NCBI RefSeq assembly: GCF_011602085.1
Contig: NZ_JAAONY010000001.1
Span: forward strand, 1,860,001-1,924,000
Direction of reading: 5' to 3'
Source: Pseudoteredinibacter isoporae
GTDB taxonomy: Bacteria > Pseudomonadota > Gammaproteobacteria > Pseudomonadales > Cellvibrionaceae
Length of the DNA stretch: 64,000 nt
Position numbers and translations under genes: made by a program. Below, piece by piece: positions 1 to 7,273 of the stretch. The notes under the pieces are model-generated. The model made no database searches, was not told the DNA's origin, and saw nothing but the letters and a program-made list of their open reading frames with translations. Every line of letters starts with the position of its first letter. The stretch's first letter is position 1.

Positions 1-237
1 GTTTATACCGGGTGTGTATTCGATAATATCTTGCAGTTCGTTTAGACCATTTTGCTGGAACGACTGCGGATCAACCGAAGCAACAGAAGCCGCGACATCC
101 TGCAGATTTTCCGTACGGCGACTGGCCGTAACAATGATTTCTTCGAGCTGAGTAATTTCTTTTTGTGCGATAGCGAGTGGGCTTGTGCTGACGGTGCTGG
201 CGGTCAGCAATACAATTTGAGCGTGCTTGGAAACCAT
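1..237 (-). CDS. TonB-dependent receptor, N-terminal part only (cut by window edge)
   Basis: Reading the minus strand from the ATG at 235-237 gives 79 open codons that run off the left edge. The start has an AGGAG Shine-Dalgarno six bases upstream. The product opens with a short basic and hydrophobic export signal ending near ALA-type residues (PLAIAQ). A TonB-box-like segment (LEEIIVTASRR, residues about 31-41) and the beginning of a plug domain (DIIEYTPGIN) follow. This is the standard N-terminus of outer-membrane receptors that import ligands with TonB energy. The ligand cannot be told. An AraC regulator on the same strand lies just upstream (450-1472), a common receptor/regulator pairing. 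The rest of the gene, and so its integrity, is outside the window. Confidence 0.85.
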   Translation of the reverse strand, partial: MVSKHAQIVLLTASTVSTSPLAIAQKEITQLEEIIVTASRRTENLQDVAASVASVDPQSFQQNGLNELQDIIEYTPGIN

Positions 238-449
238 GCTTTTCTCCTGTACGACTGCTTCTCTATTGTTTTATTTCGGTTGCGTAGCATGAAGAAAAAT
301 CGTTAAAAAGAATTTGCATTTAGTAAAAGCTAATAGCTTGAGACTCAAGGGTGTTGGAAAATTTGCGATGTTTGGCTTCCCTGTAAAATGGAAAATTGTC
401 AGTGGGGAATGCAGATTTTATTGGAGAGAGGGGCCGGTTCTATGGCAGC

Positions 450-1472
450 TCAGCTGCCAGGTGTCATGCCGTAGTGGTCGCGATAAGCACGAATAAAACA
501 AGAGGCATCGGCGTAGCCAACGTGTTCAGCAACTTCGCCTACAGAGCCTTCATGGTATTGCAACATCTGTTTGGCAACTTCCAAACGCAGGCGGCGACGA
601 TATTGCATGGGGGTTTCCTGGAATTCCGTGCGAAAGGCCTGGCTCAAAGTAGTTCTGTTAGTGCCAATACGCTGGGCAAGCTCATCAATAGTGTGGGCAA
701 CAGAATATTCCCGATCGATAATCGCTTTGGTTTTCTGGGCAATATCCACACTGCGCGATAACTTGGCGCGGCTGCGAAGACCCGCTACGCCACGCCCTTG
801 CCAGCGTGCGAAGTTAGCGGCATAAACCATAAATTCAATCGCTTTGGCTTTAATATAGGCGGGACGTAAACCGCCAAAGCGGCCAAATTCAGACAGCTCA
901 TTGGCCGATACCATCAGCGACTTCGACGCTTCGAAGGTGCTGCTGGCGTGGGGGTGAATTAACTCTTCCTGCAACAATTGTTGCAACATACGCTCTGCGT
1001 GTTGGCCAACATTTAAATGGGATTTGAATGCTTCCAGACTCATATACAGAGCGACATTGCGATAACGGCTGCCCCCTTGCTGAAAGCGATTGAGCGTGCC
1101 GCGCTTGCTTAAAATATCCAGGCGGCAATCGCCTGGTTTGAGAATTTGCCGAGCGTTGTTGTTAATCGACACCTCATATTCGCCGGCAACACAGAGCTGC
1201 AGGGCCAGCCAATTGGCGCCGCTGTAACTGGTTTGAGAGGCCTTGTTGGCTTCGATGTTGCTGGTGATGACCGAGAAGTCCCGGCTTATTTGCACAATTT
1301 CCTGGCGGCCGTATAGAGCCTTGTTGTGGACGTGATAACGGGTAATATGACCGCCGGGGAAAAACTCTTCCGCCTCAATATCGAGGGTGTTATTGAGGAT
1401 CATTTCCTGCAGACTGGGGTCCTTGGAGGACGCAAAAGCGTCGGTAATCTCCCTGCGGATATGCTGTTTCAT
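450..1472 (-). CDS. AraC-family transcriptional regulator (PchR-like)
   Basis: A 340-residue protein with a C-terminal AraC/XylS double helix-turn-helix over about residues 245-338. The first helix pair is around TIDELAQRIGTNRTTLSQAF, and the second around VGEVAEHVGYADASCFIRAY. The N-terminal 230 residues are a sensory region resembling the PchR group, which often controls TonB-dependent receptors. That fits its place immediately upstream of, and on the same strand as, the receptor starting at 237. The 212-base gap between them would hold the receptor promoter. The start at 1472 was kept because residues just after it (MKQHIRREI) lead straight into the domain. A perfect inverted repeat upstream (1519-1539) may serve autoregulation. 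The effector is unknown. Confidence 0.88.
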   Translation of the reverse strand: MKQHIRREITDAFASSKDPSLQEMILNNTLDIEAEEFFPGGHITRYHVHNKALYGRQEIVQISRDFSVITSNIEANKASQTSYSGANWLALQLCVAGEYEVSINNNARQILKPGDCRLDILSKRGTLNRFQQGGSRYRNVALYMSLEAFKSHLNVGQHAERMLQQLLQEELIHPHASSTFEASKSLMVSANELSEFGRFGGLRPAYIKAKAIEFMVYAANFARWQGRGVAGLRSRAKLSRSVDIAQKTKAIIDREYSVAHTIDELAQRIGTNRTTLSQAFRTEFQETPMQYRRRLRLEVAKQMLQYHEGSVGEVAEHVGYADASCFIRAYRDHYGMTPGS

Positions 1473-1518
1473 GCCTGGGTGTACCGCTCTTAAATCAAAG
1501 ACTTGAGCCTACCCGATG

Positions 1519-1539
1519 TTGCACAATATTAATGTGCAA
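1519..1539. promoter_or_regulatory. Inverted repeat upstream of the AraC gene
   Basis: TTGCACA (1519-1525) and its exact complement TGTGCAA (1533-1539) are separated by seven AT bases. The repeat sits 47-67 bases upstream of the AraC start codon and just past the stop of the epimerase gene. The place and symmetry fit an operator, perhaps for the AraC protein itself; that is inference. Confidence 0.35.
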
Positions 1540-1577
1540 AAATTCAAATAAGATAGGCAATTTGTAAATATGCGAAT

Positions 1578-2555
1578 TTATCCCCAGAGTGATTGTTCGG
1601 GCAGGGTGCATTGACCGTTCCCCGAAATATTGATCGGATTGGGGTAATCCTCTGTGAGTAACAGAGGGCCATCAAGATCAATGAATCGGCAGTATTGGCC
1701 AATCACATAACCGGGCGCCATGGCCAGAGAGCTGCCAATCATATTGCCGACCATGAGTTGTTTGCCGTCCGTTTTAGCCTGCCGGGCAATCGCAAGGCCC
1801 TCACTCAAGCCGCCACATTTATCCAGCTTGATATTGATGACATCGTAACGGGATTTGATTTCGTGGTAGTCCGCGAGATCCAGACAAGACTCATCGGCGG
1901 CGATGGGAATATCCCGTTTCAAAGAAGCTAAGAGAGCATCTTCTCCACGTGCCAGCGGTTGCTCAAGAAGGACAACGCCCAGGGGAGCGAGCTGGGGTAA
2001 ATACTCAAGCAGTTGAGCTTCGCTCCATCCCTGATTGATGTCCAGTATCATTTCAGCATCCGGTCGTGCCTGGTGGATGGCACTGAGTTTACCAATGGGA
2101 TCTTGTTGATCCAGTTTGATTTTTAATTGTTGGAATTGTGAGGCCTCCAAAGCTTGGGTGGCCATGGTGCTGGCATCGGAAATACCAATAGTAAAAACGG
2201 TATTGAGTTGTTTGGGAGGGAGCTGCAATTTCTGCCAGATTGATTCACCACGGGACTTGCATTCCAGATCCCAAAGGGCGCAATCCAGAGCATTGCGAGC
2301 CCCGCCCGGAGGAAGCAGTTTTTGTAAGTTATCCCGATTCAAATTTGTGTTTATCTGATTCTGAATACTCAGAAGCTGCGCTTCCATTTGTTGTGGATCA
2401 TCTCCCAGATAAAATACCCCGCTGGCTTCTCCACGGCCGGTAACGTTATTGCGGTGCAGAGAGACTTCCAGGGTTTCTACGGACTCAAAATGGTATTGGT
2501 TAATGTACAAAGGGGTATGCAAGCTGCGCTTGGTAAAACGATATTCGAAATTCAT
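1578..2555 (-). CDS. Enolase-superfamily dipeptide epimerase (L-Ala-D/L-Glu epimerase-like)
   Basis: A 325-residue member of the muconate-lactonizing/dipeptide-epimerase branch of the enolase superfamily. The signature acids and bases are in order: KIK at 145-147 (acid/base lysine), metal ligands D172 (LDIN), E198 (LLEQP) and D221 (AADES), then NIKLDKCGG with the second catalytic lysine near 243-246. Such enzymes epimerise dipeptides, classically L-Ala-D-Glu from murein recycling, in the cytoplasm. I chose the ATG at 2555 because upstream codons (to 2720) add a non-family N-terminus, although the Shine-Dalgarno is weak. It is divergent from the hydrolase at 2756. True substrate specificity cannot be read; other dipeptide or ring-opening activities are possible. 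Confidence 0.82.
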   Translation of the reverse strand: MNFEYRFTKRSLHTPLYINQYHFESVETLEVSLHRNNVTGRGEASGVFYLGDDPQQMEAQLLSIQNQINTNLNRDNLQKLLPPGGARNALDCALWDLECKSRGESIWQKLQLPPKQLNTVFTIGISDASTMATQALEASQFQQLKIKLDQQDPIGKLSAIHQARPDAEMILDINQGWSEAQLLEYLPQLAPLGVVLLEQPLARGEDALLASLKRDIPIAADESCLDLADYHEIKSRYDVINIKLDKCGGLSEGLAIARQAKTDGKQLMVGNMIGSSLAMAPGYVIGQYCRFIDLDGPLLLTEDYPNPINISGNGQCTLPEQSLWG

Positions 2556-2642
2556 AGGACGGCGTTGTCTATTGGCTGGAATGCACAAAATTATGAATAA
2601 AGCCTCGCGTTGAAGCGTTGTTGCGGGCACAAAGAAACTCGT

Positions 2643-2663
2643 CATAACAACAGATCTGTTATG
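2643..2663. promoter_or_regulatory. Palindrome in the divergent promoter region
   Basis: CATAACA (2643-2649) mirrors TGTTATG (2657-2663), with a perfect 12-base core palindrome AACAGATCTGTT at 2649-2660. It lies between the divergent epimerase (start 2555) and hydrolase (start 2756), where an operator shared by both would be expected. No regulator is assigned. Confidence 0.35.
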
Positions 2664-2755
2664 CAGGACACCGAGTAGAGTTGTCTTGGGTGTCGAGTGA
2701 ATTACACTGGAAGCTGACACTTACGCCGTAAAATTTATAGAGCGAATTCAAATCT

Positions 2756-4390
2756 ATGTTAGTAAGCGAACTTGCAGCTGCTGCCTTGTTACTTCTGTTC
2801 TGCCTGAGTTGGTTTTTCAGGTCCTGGGCTTGGCGAAAACCGATTCTGTTTATGAGTCCTGCATTGGCTGGGGGCGTGCTGTTGATTGACGGAAGGTGGC
2901 ACGGCCTGGGGCTCGGCTATCTTGCGATCATGATGCTGTGTGTTGCGGCTTTGGGCGTGTGTGTGTTTCCTCGTATTCCGGGAAAGAAAGTGTTGGTACC
3001 GTTCGGAGGGCTGCTTTTTGTTTTGGCTTGGGTGATGGCTGTGGCGCTGCCCTGGCAATTTCCTGTTCGGGATTTACCCGCGCCTGATGGCCCACACGCG
3101 GTGGGTATTGTTGATTTTGAATTGACCGATACGTCTCGACAAGATCCCTTTTGTGAATCGAACCCCTGCGGCGACAGACGCCTTCAAATCAGAGTATGGT
3201 ATCCCGCACAAGATAATAATTTGAGTCCAAAGCCTTATGCCACGAGGGCTGAAATAGAAAGTAGTTTGGCGGGTTTGGCGGGGACGATGTCTCTTACTGC
3301 TGACATATTCAGTCATTTGAATTTGATCGAGACACACAGTGTGGTGGGTGCGCCGATTGTGGAAGAGGATAACTTGCCTGTTGTGATTTTTAGTCATGGT
3401 TTGTACTCGTATTTATGGCAAAACACGGTCTTGATGGAACATCTGGCCAGCCACGGCTATCTTGTCTACGCCCTGCATCACCCTTACGATGCCGCGGCTG
3501 TTCGATTCGATGACGGTATGGAAATCCGTGCCTGGATACCCGAGCAGAACCCCGAACAAGAAGCTTTAAAAGCTTTGCGCGAAAAGGCCTATTCGGAATC
3601 GGATCTCGATGCGCGCTTTGACTTTTTTCTGAGCTATATTGAGAAAGCCTTAAGCATCAATGATTCAAAATTGTTACGCAGTGCACCTCATTGGCAGAAA
3701 GATCAACTCTTTGTGTTGGACAGCTTGCTTGCCAGCAAACTACCGAAAAAGGTCAAGGCAATTGCTGAAAAGGGGAATTATCGTAGCGTAGCGTTTGCGG
3801 GGATGTCTTTTGGTGGCAGCACAGCGATGGCGGCCTGCCATCAAAGTGAACACTGTATTGCTCAGATCAATCTGGATGGTGCGGATTCCCATTTCGGGGG
3901 GGTGAACAAAATGGCTCCAGCGCCCTTGTTGCATCTGTATCAGGATCATCATCGACAGCTGCAACACAAGGCACCGGATCTGCCTGTAAACAAAGCACTT
4001 ATGTTTAATGACTTTTCAATACAAGCTTTTGAGCGTGAAACTCGAATGCCGAAATCCTTTCAGTACATTGTTTCAGGCAGTAATCACTTCGGGTTTACAG
4101 ACAGCAGTGTTTTACTGGCGGGCTTTGCTGCAACTTTATTGAGTGGAGAGCCTGATGGTGAGCGCTTGCTGGAACTGCAAAATGATTTTGTAGCGGCTTT
4201 TTTGGATCAGCAGATGCGTAACAGGAAAAATGGTTTTCCTGAGCGGCAGGAAGCTGAATGGGGTAGTTTCGTGATGAAACATAAGGCCGAGAAAGTTCCT
4301 CTTTGGTGGGAAGGATTACCGGACCGCAAAAAGCAGGCATGGTTGGAGCGTCTGGCAGAGATACAGGGAAAACTCAAAAAGTACTACTGA
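2756..4390 (+). CDS. Membrane-anchored alpha/beta hydrolase, PAF-acetylhydrolase-like
   Basis: A 544-residue protein. The first 110 residues hold three to four hydrophobic segments, so the enzyme is likely tethered in the inner membrane. From about residue 120 it follows the platelet-activating-factor acetylhydrolase/dienelactone-hydrolase pattern. It has a conserved VVIFSHGLYSY oxyanion strand, then HGYLVYALHHPYDA, and the nucleophile elbow GMSFGG with Ser near residue 351. A late His (SNHFGFTD) completes a plausible triad. Family members hydrolyse short acyl esters, lipids or, in bacteria, other esters. The C-terminal 100 residues are charged and helical, longer than in small family members. 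It is convergent with the small-protein array, whose first stop lies 41 bases away. Confidence 0.78.
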   Translation: MLVSELAAAALLLLFCLSWFFRSWAWRKPILFMSPALAGGVLLIDGRWHGLGLGYLAIMMLCVAALGVCVFPRIPGKKVLVPFGGLLFVLAWVMAVALPWQFPVRDLPAPDGPHAVGIVDFELTDTSRQDPFCESNPCGDRRLQIRVWYPAQDNNLSPKPYATRAEIESSLAGLAGTMSLTADIFSHLNLIETHSVVGAPIVEEDNLPVVIFSHGLYSYLWQNTVLMEHLASHGYLVYALHHPYDAAAVRFDDGMEIRAWIPEQNPEQEALKALREKAYSESDLDARFDFFLSYIEKALSINDSKLLRSAPHWQKDQLFVLDSLLASKLPKKVKAIAEKGNYRSVAFAGMSFGGSTAMAACHQSEHCIAQINLDGADSHFGGVNKMAPAPLLHLYQDHHRQLQHKAPDLPVNKALMFNDFSIQAFERETRMPKSFQYIVSGSNHFGFTDSSVLLAGFAATLLSGEPDGERLLELQNDFVAAFLDQQMRNRKNGFPERQEAEWGSFVMKHKAEKVPLWWEGLPDRKKQAWLERLAEIQGKLKKYY

Positions 4391-4430
4391 GAGTGCGATG
4401 CCAGACGCTATCGGCCCTTTGATGTGTGGC

Positions 4431-4712
4431 TTATCCGCCGTCGCGGTTTTGATGGCCGCTCAAGCGTTGGGAGGTGCGAGCAGCATCTTGTGCGCGGCGC
4501 TTGAGTTCGTCCCAGCCTCGCTGTGTCATACAGGTTTTTTTCATAATGCGCGTGCCGGTTGGGCGATACTTTTGACAAATTTTCTTATTGGGGTCTTCGG
4601 CAACTTCGGTTTTCTTTGTGTCTGTAGCTTTTTTGTCTTCTGCTTGAACTGGAAAAGCGACAAGGGCTGCAATGGCAATGATAGACATTAACGATATTTT
4701 ATTTGTGATCAT
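4431..4712 (-). CDS. Small exported CX14C protein, array copy 1
   Basis: A 93-residue protein with a signal peptide (cleavage probably after FPVQA, about residue 24), then a charged linker rich in Lys, Asp and Glu. The conserved core follows: C46-QKYRPTGTRIMKKT-C61. After it comes an amphipathic basic stretch (RGWDELKRRAQDAA) and a short Ser/Gln/His tail. The two cysteines are well placed for one disulfide in the periplasm. It is one of five paralogues read in the same direction between 4.4 and 6.7 kb. The start at 4712 has AAGGAA upstream. I do not recognise a characterised function. Similar PTGTR/PTGSR two-cysteine proteins are, from memory, scattered as uncharacterised proteins in gamma- and alphaproteobacteria. 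Confidence 0.82.
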   Translation of the reverse strand: MITNKISLMSIIAIAALVAFPVQAEDKKATDTKKTEVAEDPNKKICQKYRPTGTRIMKKTCMTQRGWDELKRRAQDAARTSQRLSGHQNRDGG

Positions 4713-4824
4713 AATAGCGTTCCTTGAGTTGTTGTCAGGATTCTATCCAATGATACGAAGAAGGGTTTTCTTGGAGGGGTAGGGATACTTGATTTGGATA
4801 GGTATTGGGACTTAATAAACATTA

Positions 4825-4862
4825 AAAATTTGCCAGGCAACAGTGAGGGCCTGGCAAATTTT
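4825..4862 (-). terminator. Rho-independent terminator after array copy 2
   Basis: Perfect 14-base arms, AAAATTTGCCAGGC (4825-4838) and its complement (4849-4862), lie ten bases past the stop of copy 2. On the minus strand the arm ends in a run of T. This shows that copies 1 and 2 are separate transcription units. Confidence 0.8.
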
Positions 4863-4871
4863 AAAGGCAGC

Positions 4872-5147
4872 TTAGAAACCGCCGCGTGGACCTTCTTCAC
4901 GGTTCTGGTGGCCACTCAGACGTTGAGAAGTGCGAGCTGCATCCTGAGCGCGACGCTTTAATTCATCCCAGCCACGTTGAGTCATGCAAGTCTTTTTGGC
5001 GATGCGAGTACCGGTAGGGCGATACTTCTTGCAGATCTTTTTGTTTGATTTCTTGGCAGTCTCAGCTTCATCCGCAGCGTAAGCTGGAGACGTTGCCAGA
5101 GCGGCGATGGCCAACATTGGGATTAAAGATAGTTTGATTGACTTCAC
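4872..5147 (-). CDS. Small exported CX14C protein, array copy 2
   Basis: A 91-residue paralogue that starts with GTG at 5147, seven bases after an AGGAG site. The signal peptide (IPMLAIAALATSPAYA, cleavage near residue 24) is almost the same as that of copy 3, so these two are the youngest duplicates. Its core is C39-KKYRPTGTRIAKKT-C54 followed by MTQRGWDELKRRAQDAARTSQR. The C-terminus ends in Gly/Arg/Phe (GPRGGF), unlike its sisters. It carries its own terminator at 4825-4862. It is presumably periplasmic with one disulfide. Function is unknown. Confidence 0.82.
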   Translation of the reverse strand: MKSIKLSLIPMLAIAALATSPAYAADEAETAKKSNKKICKKYRPTGTRIAKKTCMTQRGWDELKRRAQDAARTSQRLSGHQNREEGPRGGF

Positions 5148-5226
5148 AGTGGCTCTCCTTAATGAAATACCAGGTTGTTATCTAATGTTGCAGTGAGTAA
5201 AAGTATTTCTAACAGTATTTAAGATA

Positions 5227-5249
5227 TGCCAAGCCCTCCGGGCTTGGCA
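5227..5249 (-). terminator. Hairpin after array copy 3
   Basis: TGCCAAGCCC (5227-5236) and GGGCTTGGCA (5240-5249) form a ten-base perfect stem with a three-base loop, twenty bases beyond the stop of copy 3. The following T-run on the minus strand is poor, so it may be a weak terminator or a 3'-end stabiliser. Confidence 0.5.
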
Positions 5250-5269
5250 GATGAACTTGTGGAGTGGTA

Positions 5270-5536
5270 TTAACCACTCTCACGGCTTTGCTGGCCACTC
5301 AGGCGCTGAGAATTACGTGCAGCTTCTTGAGCACGACGCTTCAGCTCGTCCCAAGCACCTTGGGTCATGCAAGTCTTCTTGGCAATGCGAGTGCCAGTCG
5401 GGCGATATTTTTTACAAATCTTTTTGTTGGCTTTCTCGGCAGCTTCAGCTTTCTTTTCGTCCGCGGCGTGAGCCGGAGAGGTTGCCAAAGCGGCGACAGC
5501 CAGCATTGGGATTAAGGATGATTTAATCAGTTTCAC
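5270..5536 (-). CDS. Small exported CX14C protein, array copy 3
   Basis: An 88-residue paralogue. I place the start at the GTG at 5534-5536, seven bases after AGGAG (5544-5548), because the peptide from there (MKLIKSSLIPMLAVAALATS) aligns with copy 2. A longer reading from 5566 would put extra residues ahead of the signal peptide. The core is C41-KKYRPTGTRIAKKT-C56. The following helix differs slightly (QGAWDELKRRAQEAARNSQR). It is presumably exported and disulfide bonded. Upstream lies a 253-base gap to copy 4, long enough for its own promoter. Function is unknown. Confidence 0.82.
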   Translation of the reverse strand: MKLIKSSLIPMLAVAALATSPAHAADEKKAEAAEKANKKICKKYRPTGTRIAKKTCMTQGAWDELKRRAQEAARNSQRLSGQQSRESG

Positions 5537-5789
5537 AATAGAACTCCTATTTGCATTCTTACTCACGGCTTACATTAGGTTTCGTTTATGTAAACGATAA
5601 TCTAGTTATTAGATCCTGGCTTTCGAGTGTGCTTGTAAGCTAAAAGAAGCCAACAGGCGCTCCCTAAAGTCAGTCCAAGGTTGCAACCTTAGCCAATATT
5701 AGTCGAAATGCCAAGAAAATAAACCGCAATATAAAACTTCACATTGTGCTTCTAACCAGTAATTGTGATGCAAGGAGCATTTATCGAAT

Positions 5790-6074
5790 TTACTGCTGTC
5801 GACGAGGGTCCGACTTATTGAAATGAGTCGAGAGTCGCTGTCCCAGACGGGCGGCATCTTGGGCGCGGCGTTTGATCTCTTTCCATCCTCGTTTGGACAT
5901 GCAGGTTTTTTTCGTAATCCGTGTACCAGTAGGGCGATATTTTTTGCAAACGACTTTTTTATCATCGTCTATTGCCTTTCCTTCAGGGGCTTCCGCATGA
6001 CTGAATAGGCCGGCGCTTAGGCAGAGCGTTGAAAGTACTGTAATAATCGTTAATTTAATAGATCGATAAGACAT
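5790..6074 (-). CDS. Small exported CX14C protein, array copy 4
   Basis: A 94-residue paralogue with its start at the ATG at 6072-6074, five bases after AGGAG (6080-6084). A longer reading from 6116 adds residues ahead of the signal peptide and lacks a good ribosome site. It is the most divergent copy: the signal region has an extra Cys (TLCLSAG), the linker is acidic (IDDDKK), and the core is C43-KKYRPTGTRITKKT-C58 followed by MSKRGWKEIKRRAQDAARLGQR. The tail ends in SDPRRQQ. Between them the five copies keep the PTGTR block unchanged while linker and tail vary, which suggests the core is the functional part. Confidence 0.8.
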   Translation of the reverse strand: MSYRSIKLTIITVLSTLCLSAGLFSHAEAPEGKAIDDDKKVVCKKYRPTGTRITKKTCMSKRGWKEIKRRAQDAARLGQRLSTHFNKSDPRRQQ

Positions 6075-6412
6075 AACAACTCCTAATAATAACTTTGCAG
6101 CTGATGAGAAAATCATTTCAGGTTTACTTATGTTTAAAAAAGCAAATGGATCTCGTCAGGAACGCTCACTATATAAAGTCTATTGGAGTAGGTGCTATGC
6201 AAATTGGGTTCTTGTCAATTTAAGTTGTCAGTTTGTCTGTGTGCTTTTTTATGTGCGGGAATATATTAGCTGACGAGAGAACGGTAAAAAGCAGCTTCAA
6301 GTCGAAAAGAGAGGCGGCGGGACTTGTAAGGTAAAAAACGCAGGCGGGTTTGAGAAAAATAAAACTGGCCCAAGGCGAGGGGTTGTTAACCCGCCGCCCT
6401 ATTGAAGGTTGC
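6075..6412. other. Gap between array copies 4 and 5
   Basis: These 338 bases hold no further gene copy or remnant that I can see. They should carry the promoter of copy 4. A perfect nine-base inverted repeat, GGCGGCGGG (6313-6321) and CCCGCCGCC (6390-6398), lies on the 3' side of copy 5, with a small inner hairpin around 6380-6392. It could be a weak termination structure, but no T-run follows. Confidence 0.4.
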
Positions 6413-6706
6413 TTAGTTGCGACCGGAGCCAGGGTGTAGTGGATTTTCCATATTTTGATGGCCGCCAAGACGCTGGCCTGTGCGTGCTGCATCTTGCGCT
6501 CGACGCTTAAGTTCAGCCCACTGGCGCTTTGTCATGCAGGTTTTTTTAGCGATGCGAGTGCCGGTTGGGCGATATTTTTTGCAGACACGGCGATCGTCAT
6601 CCTTAGCAGAATCTTTCTCGTCGGCGGCGTAAGTATTGATACTCGCGCTCAAACTTAAAGTGGCGATGGTAAGACAGCTGATTCCGTATTTCGTAATGGT
6701 TTTCAT
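6413..6706 (-). CDS. Small exported CX14C protein, array copy 5
   Basis: A 97-residue paralogue, and the first in the direction of transcription. The ATG at 6704-6706 follows GAGGAA (6715-6720). The signal peptide is about residues 1-27 (ending INTYA). An acidic linker (DEKDSAKDDD) leads into C42-KKYRPTGTRIAKKT-C57, then MTKRQWAELKRRAQDAARTGQR, and a longer Pro/Gly/Asn-rich tail (NPLHPGSGRN). It faces away from the TonB receptor at 7274, with 567 bases between them. It is presumably periplasmic. Function is unknown. Confidence 0.82.
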   Translation of the reverse strand: MKTITKYGISCLTIATLSLSASINTYAADEKDSAKDDDRRVCKKYRPTGTRIAKKTCMTKRQWAELKRRAQDAARTGQRLGGHQNMENPLHPGSGRN

Positions 6707-7273
6707 TGTGAATGTTCCTCATTGTTATCATTGGTATTACTTCGTCACTAAGGCGCTGCGATTGCCCGCTATGTAAAACATATAGCGCAATAGTGTTTGA
6801 GTAAGGCTTTGTTGATCGAGTAACGCTTCGGATGTATGGCGTTCGCCACCATCATAGTCACGGCTGCGAAAATTATTAATATTGTCGCTCTCTTCGCAGA
6901 AAGCCCACTATACAAAGGGCTTTAAAAATGAACAATATTTAGTGTGGCGCTATTAACCTTCATGTTTTGATAGGAAATTCCTTTCCGTTTTTGATGTCGT
7001 GACGTAAAAGCTGTGTTTCGGGGTGGGTGAATTTTAATCAAAGTGTTAAGAAGGCTGGCGCCTAATTCATTACTTTCTTGCCGATTTGTTCAAAAATCAG
7101 ACTTGATTGTCGGTTTTATGCAAAGTTCCTATTTAAAGTGCTAATTAATTCATTTTTTTGCATATTTTCTTGAGGGAGGACTCAATACCTTCGTTTATAT
7201 CGTGACGGCGGTTTTCTTGCCGCCAAATCATAGAAAAAGCATCAAGATAAAAATCCATTGAGGGGATGCACAC
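6707..7273. other. Long divergent intergenic region before the highly expressed TonB receptor
   Basis: 567 bases without a credible gene. It separates small-protein copy 5 (leftward) from the TonB receptor (rightward) and must contain both promoters. AT-rich stretches around 7080-7180 could be promoter or leader. The receptor has an AGGGG ribosome site at 7261-7265. I see no Fur-like box and no riboswitch I can name. Confidence 0.5.

Noticed and set aside
52-306. Short plus-strand frame at the left edge
   Set aside because: It overlaps the real minus-strand TonB receptor start (1-237), which has a ribosome site, signal peptide and TonB box.
4398-6706. Plus-strand small frames opposite the CX14C array
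   Set aside because: They repeat because the array repeats. The minus-strand readings have signal peptides and ribosome sites; the plus-strand ones do not.
6707-7273. Riboswitch or Fur box ahead of the highly expressed receptor
   Set aside because: No cobalamin-, TPP- or Fur-like consensus could be made out; only AT-rich sequence and the ribosome site.
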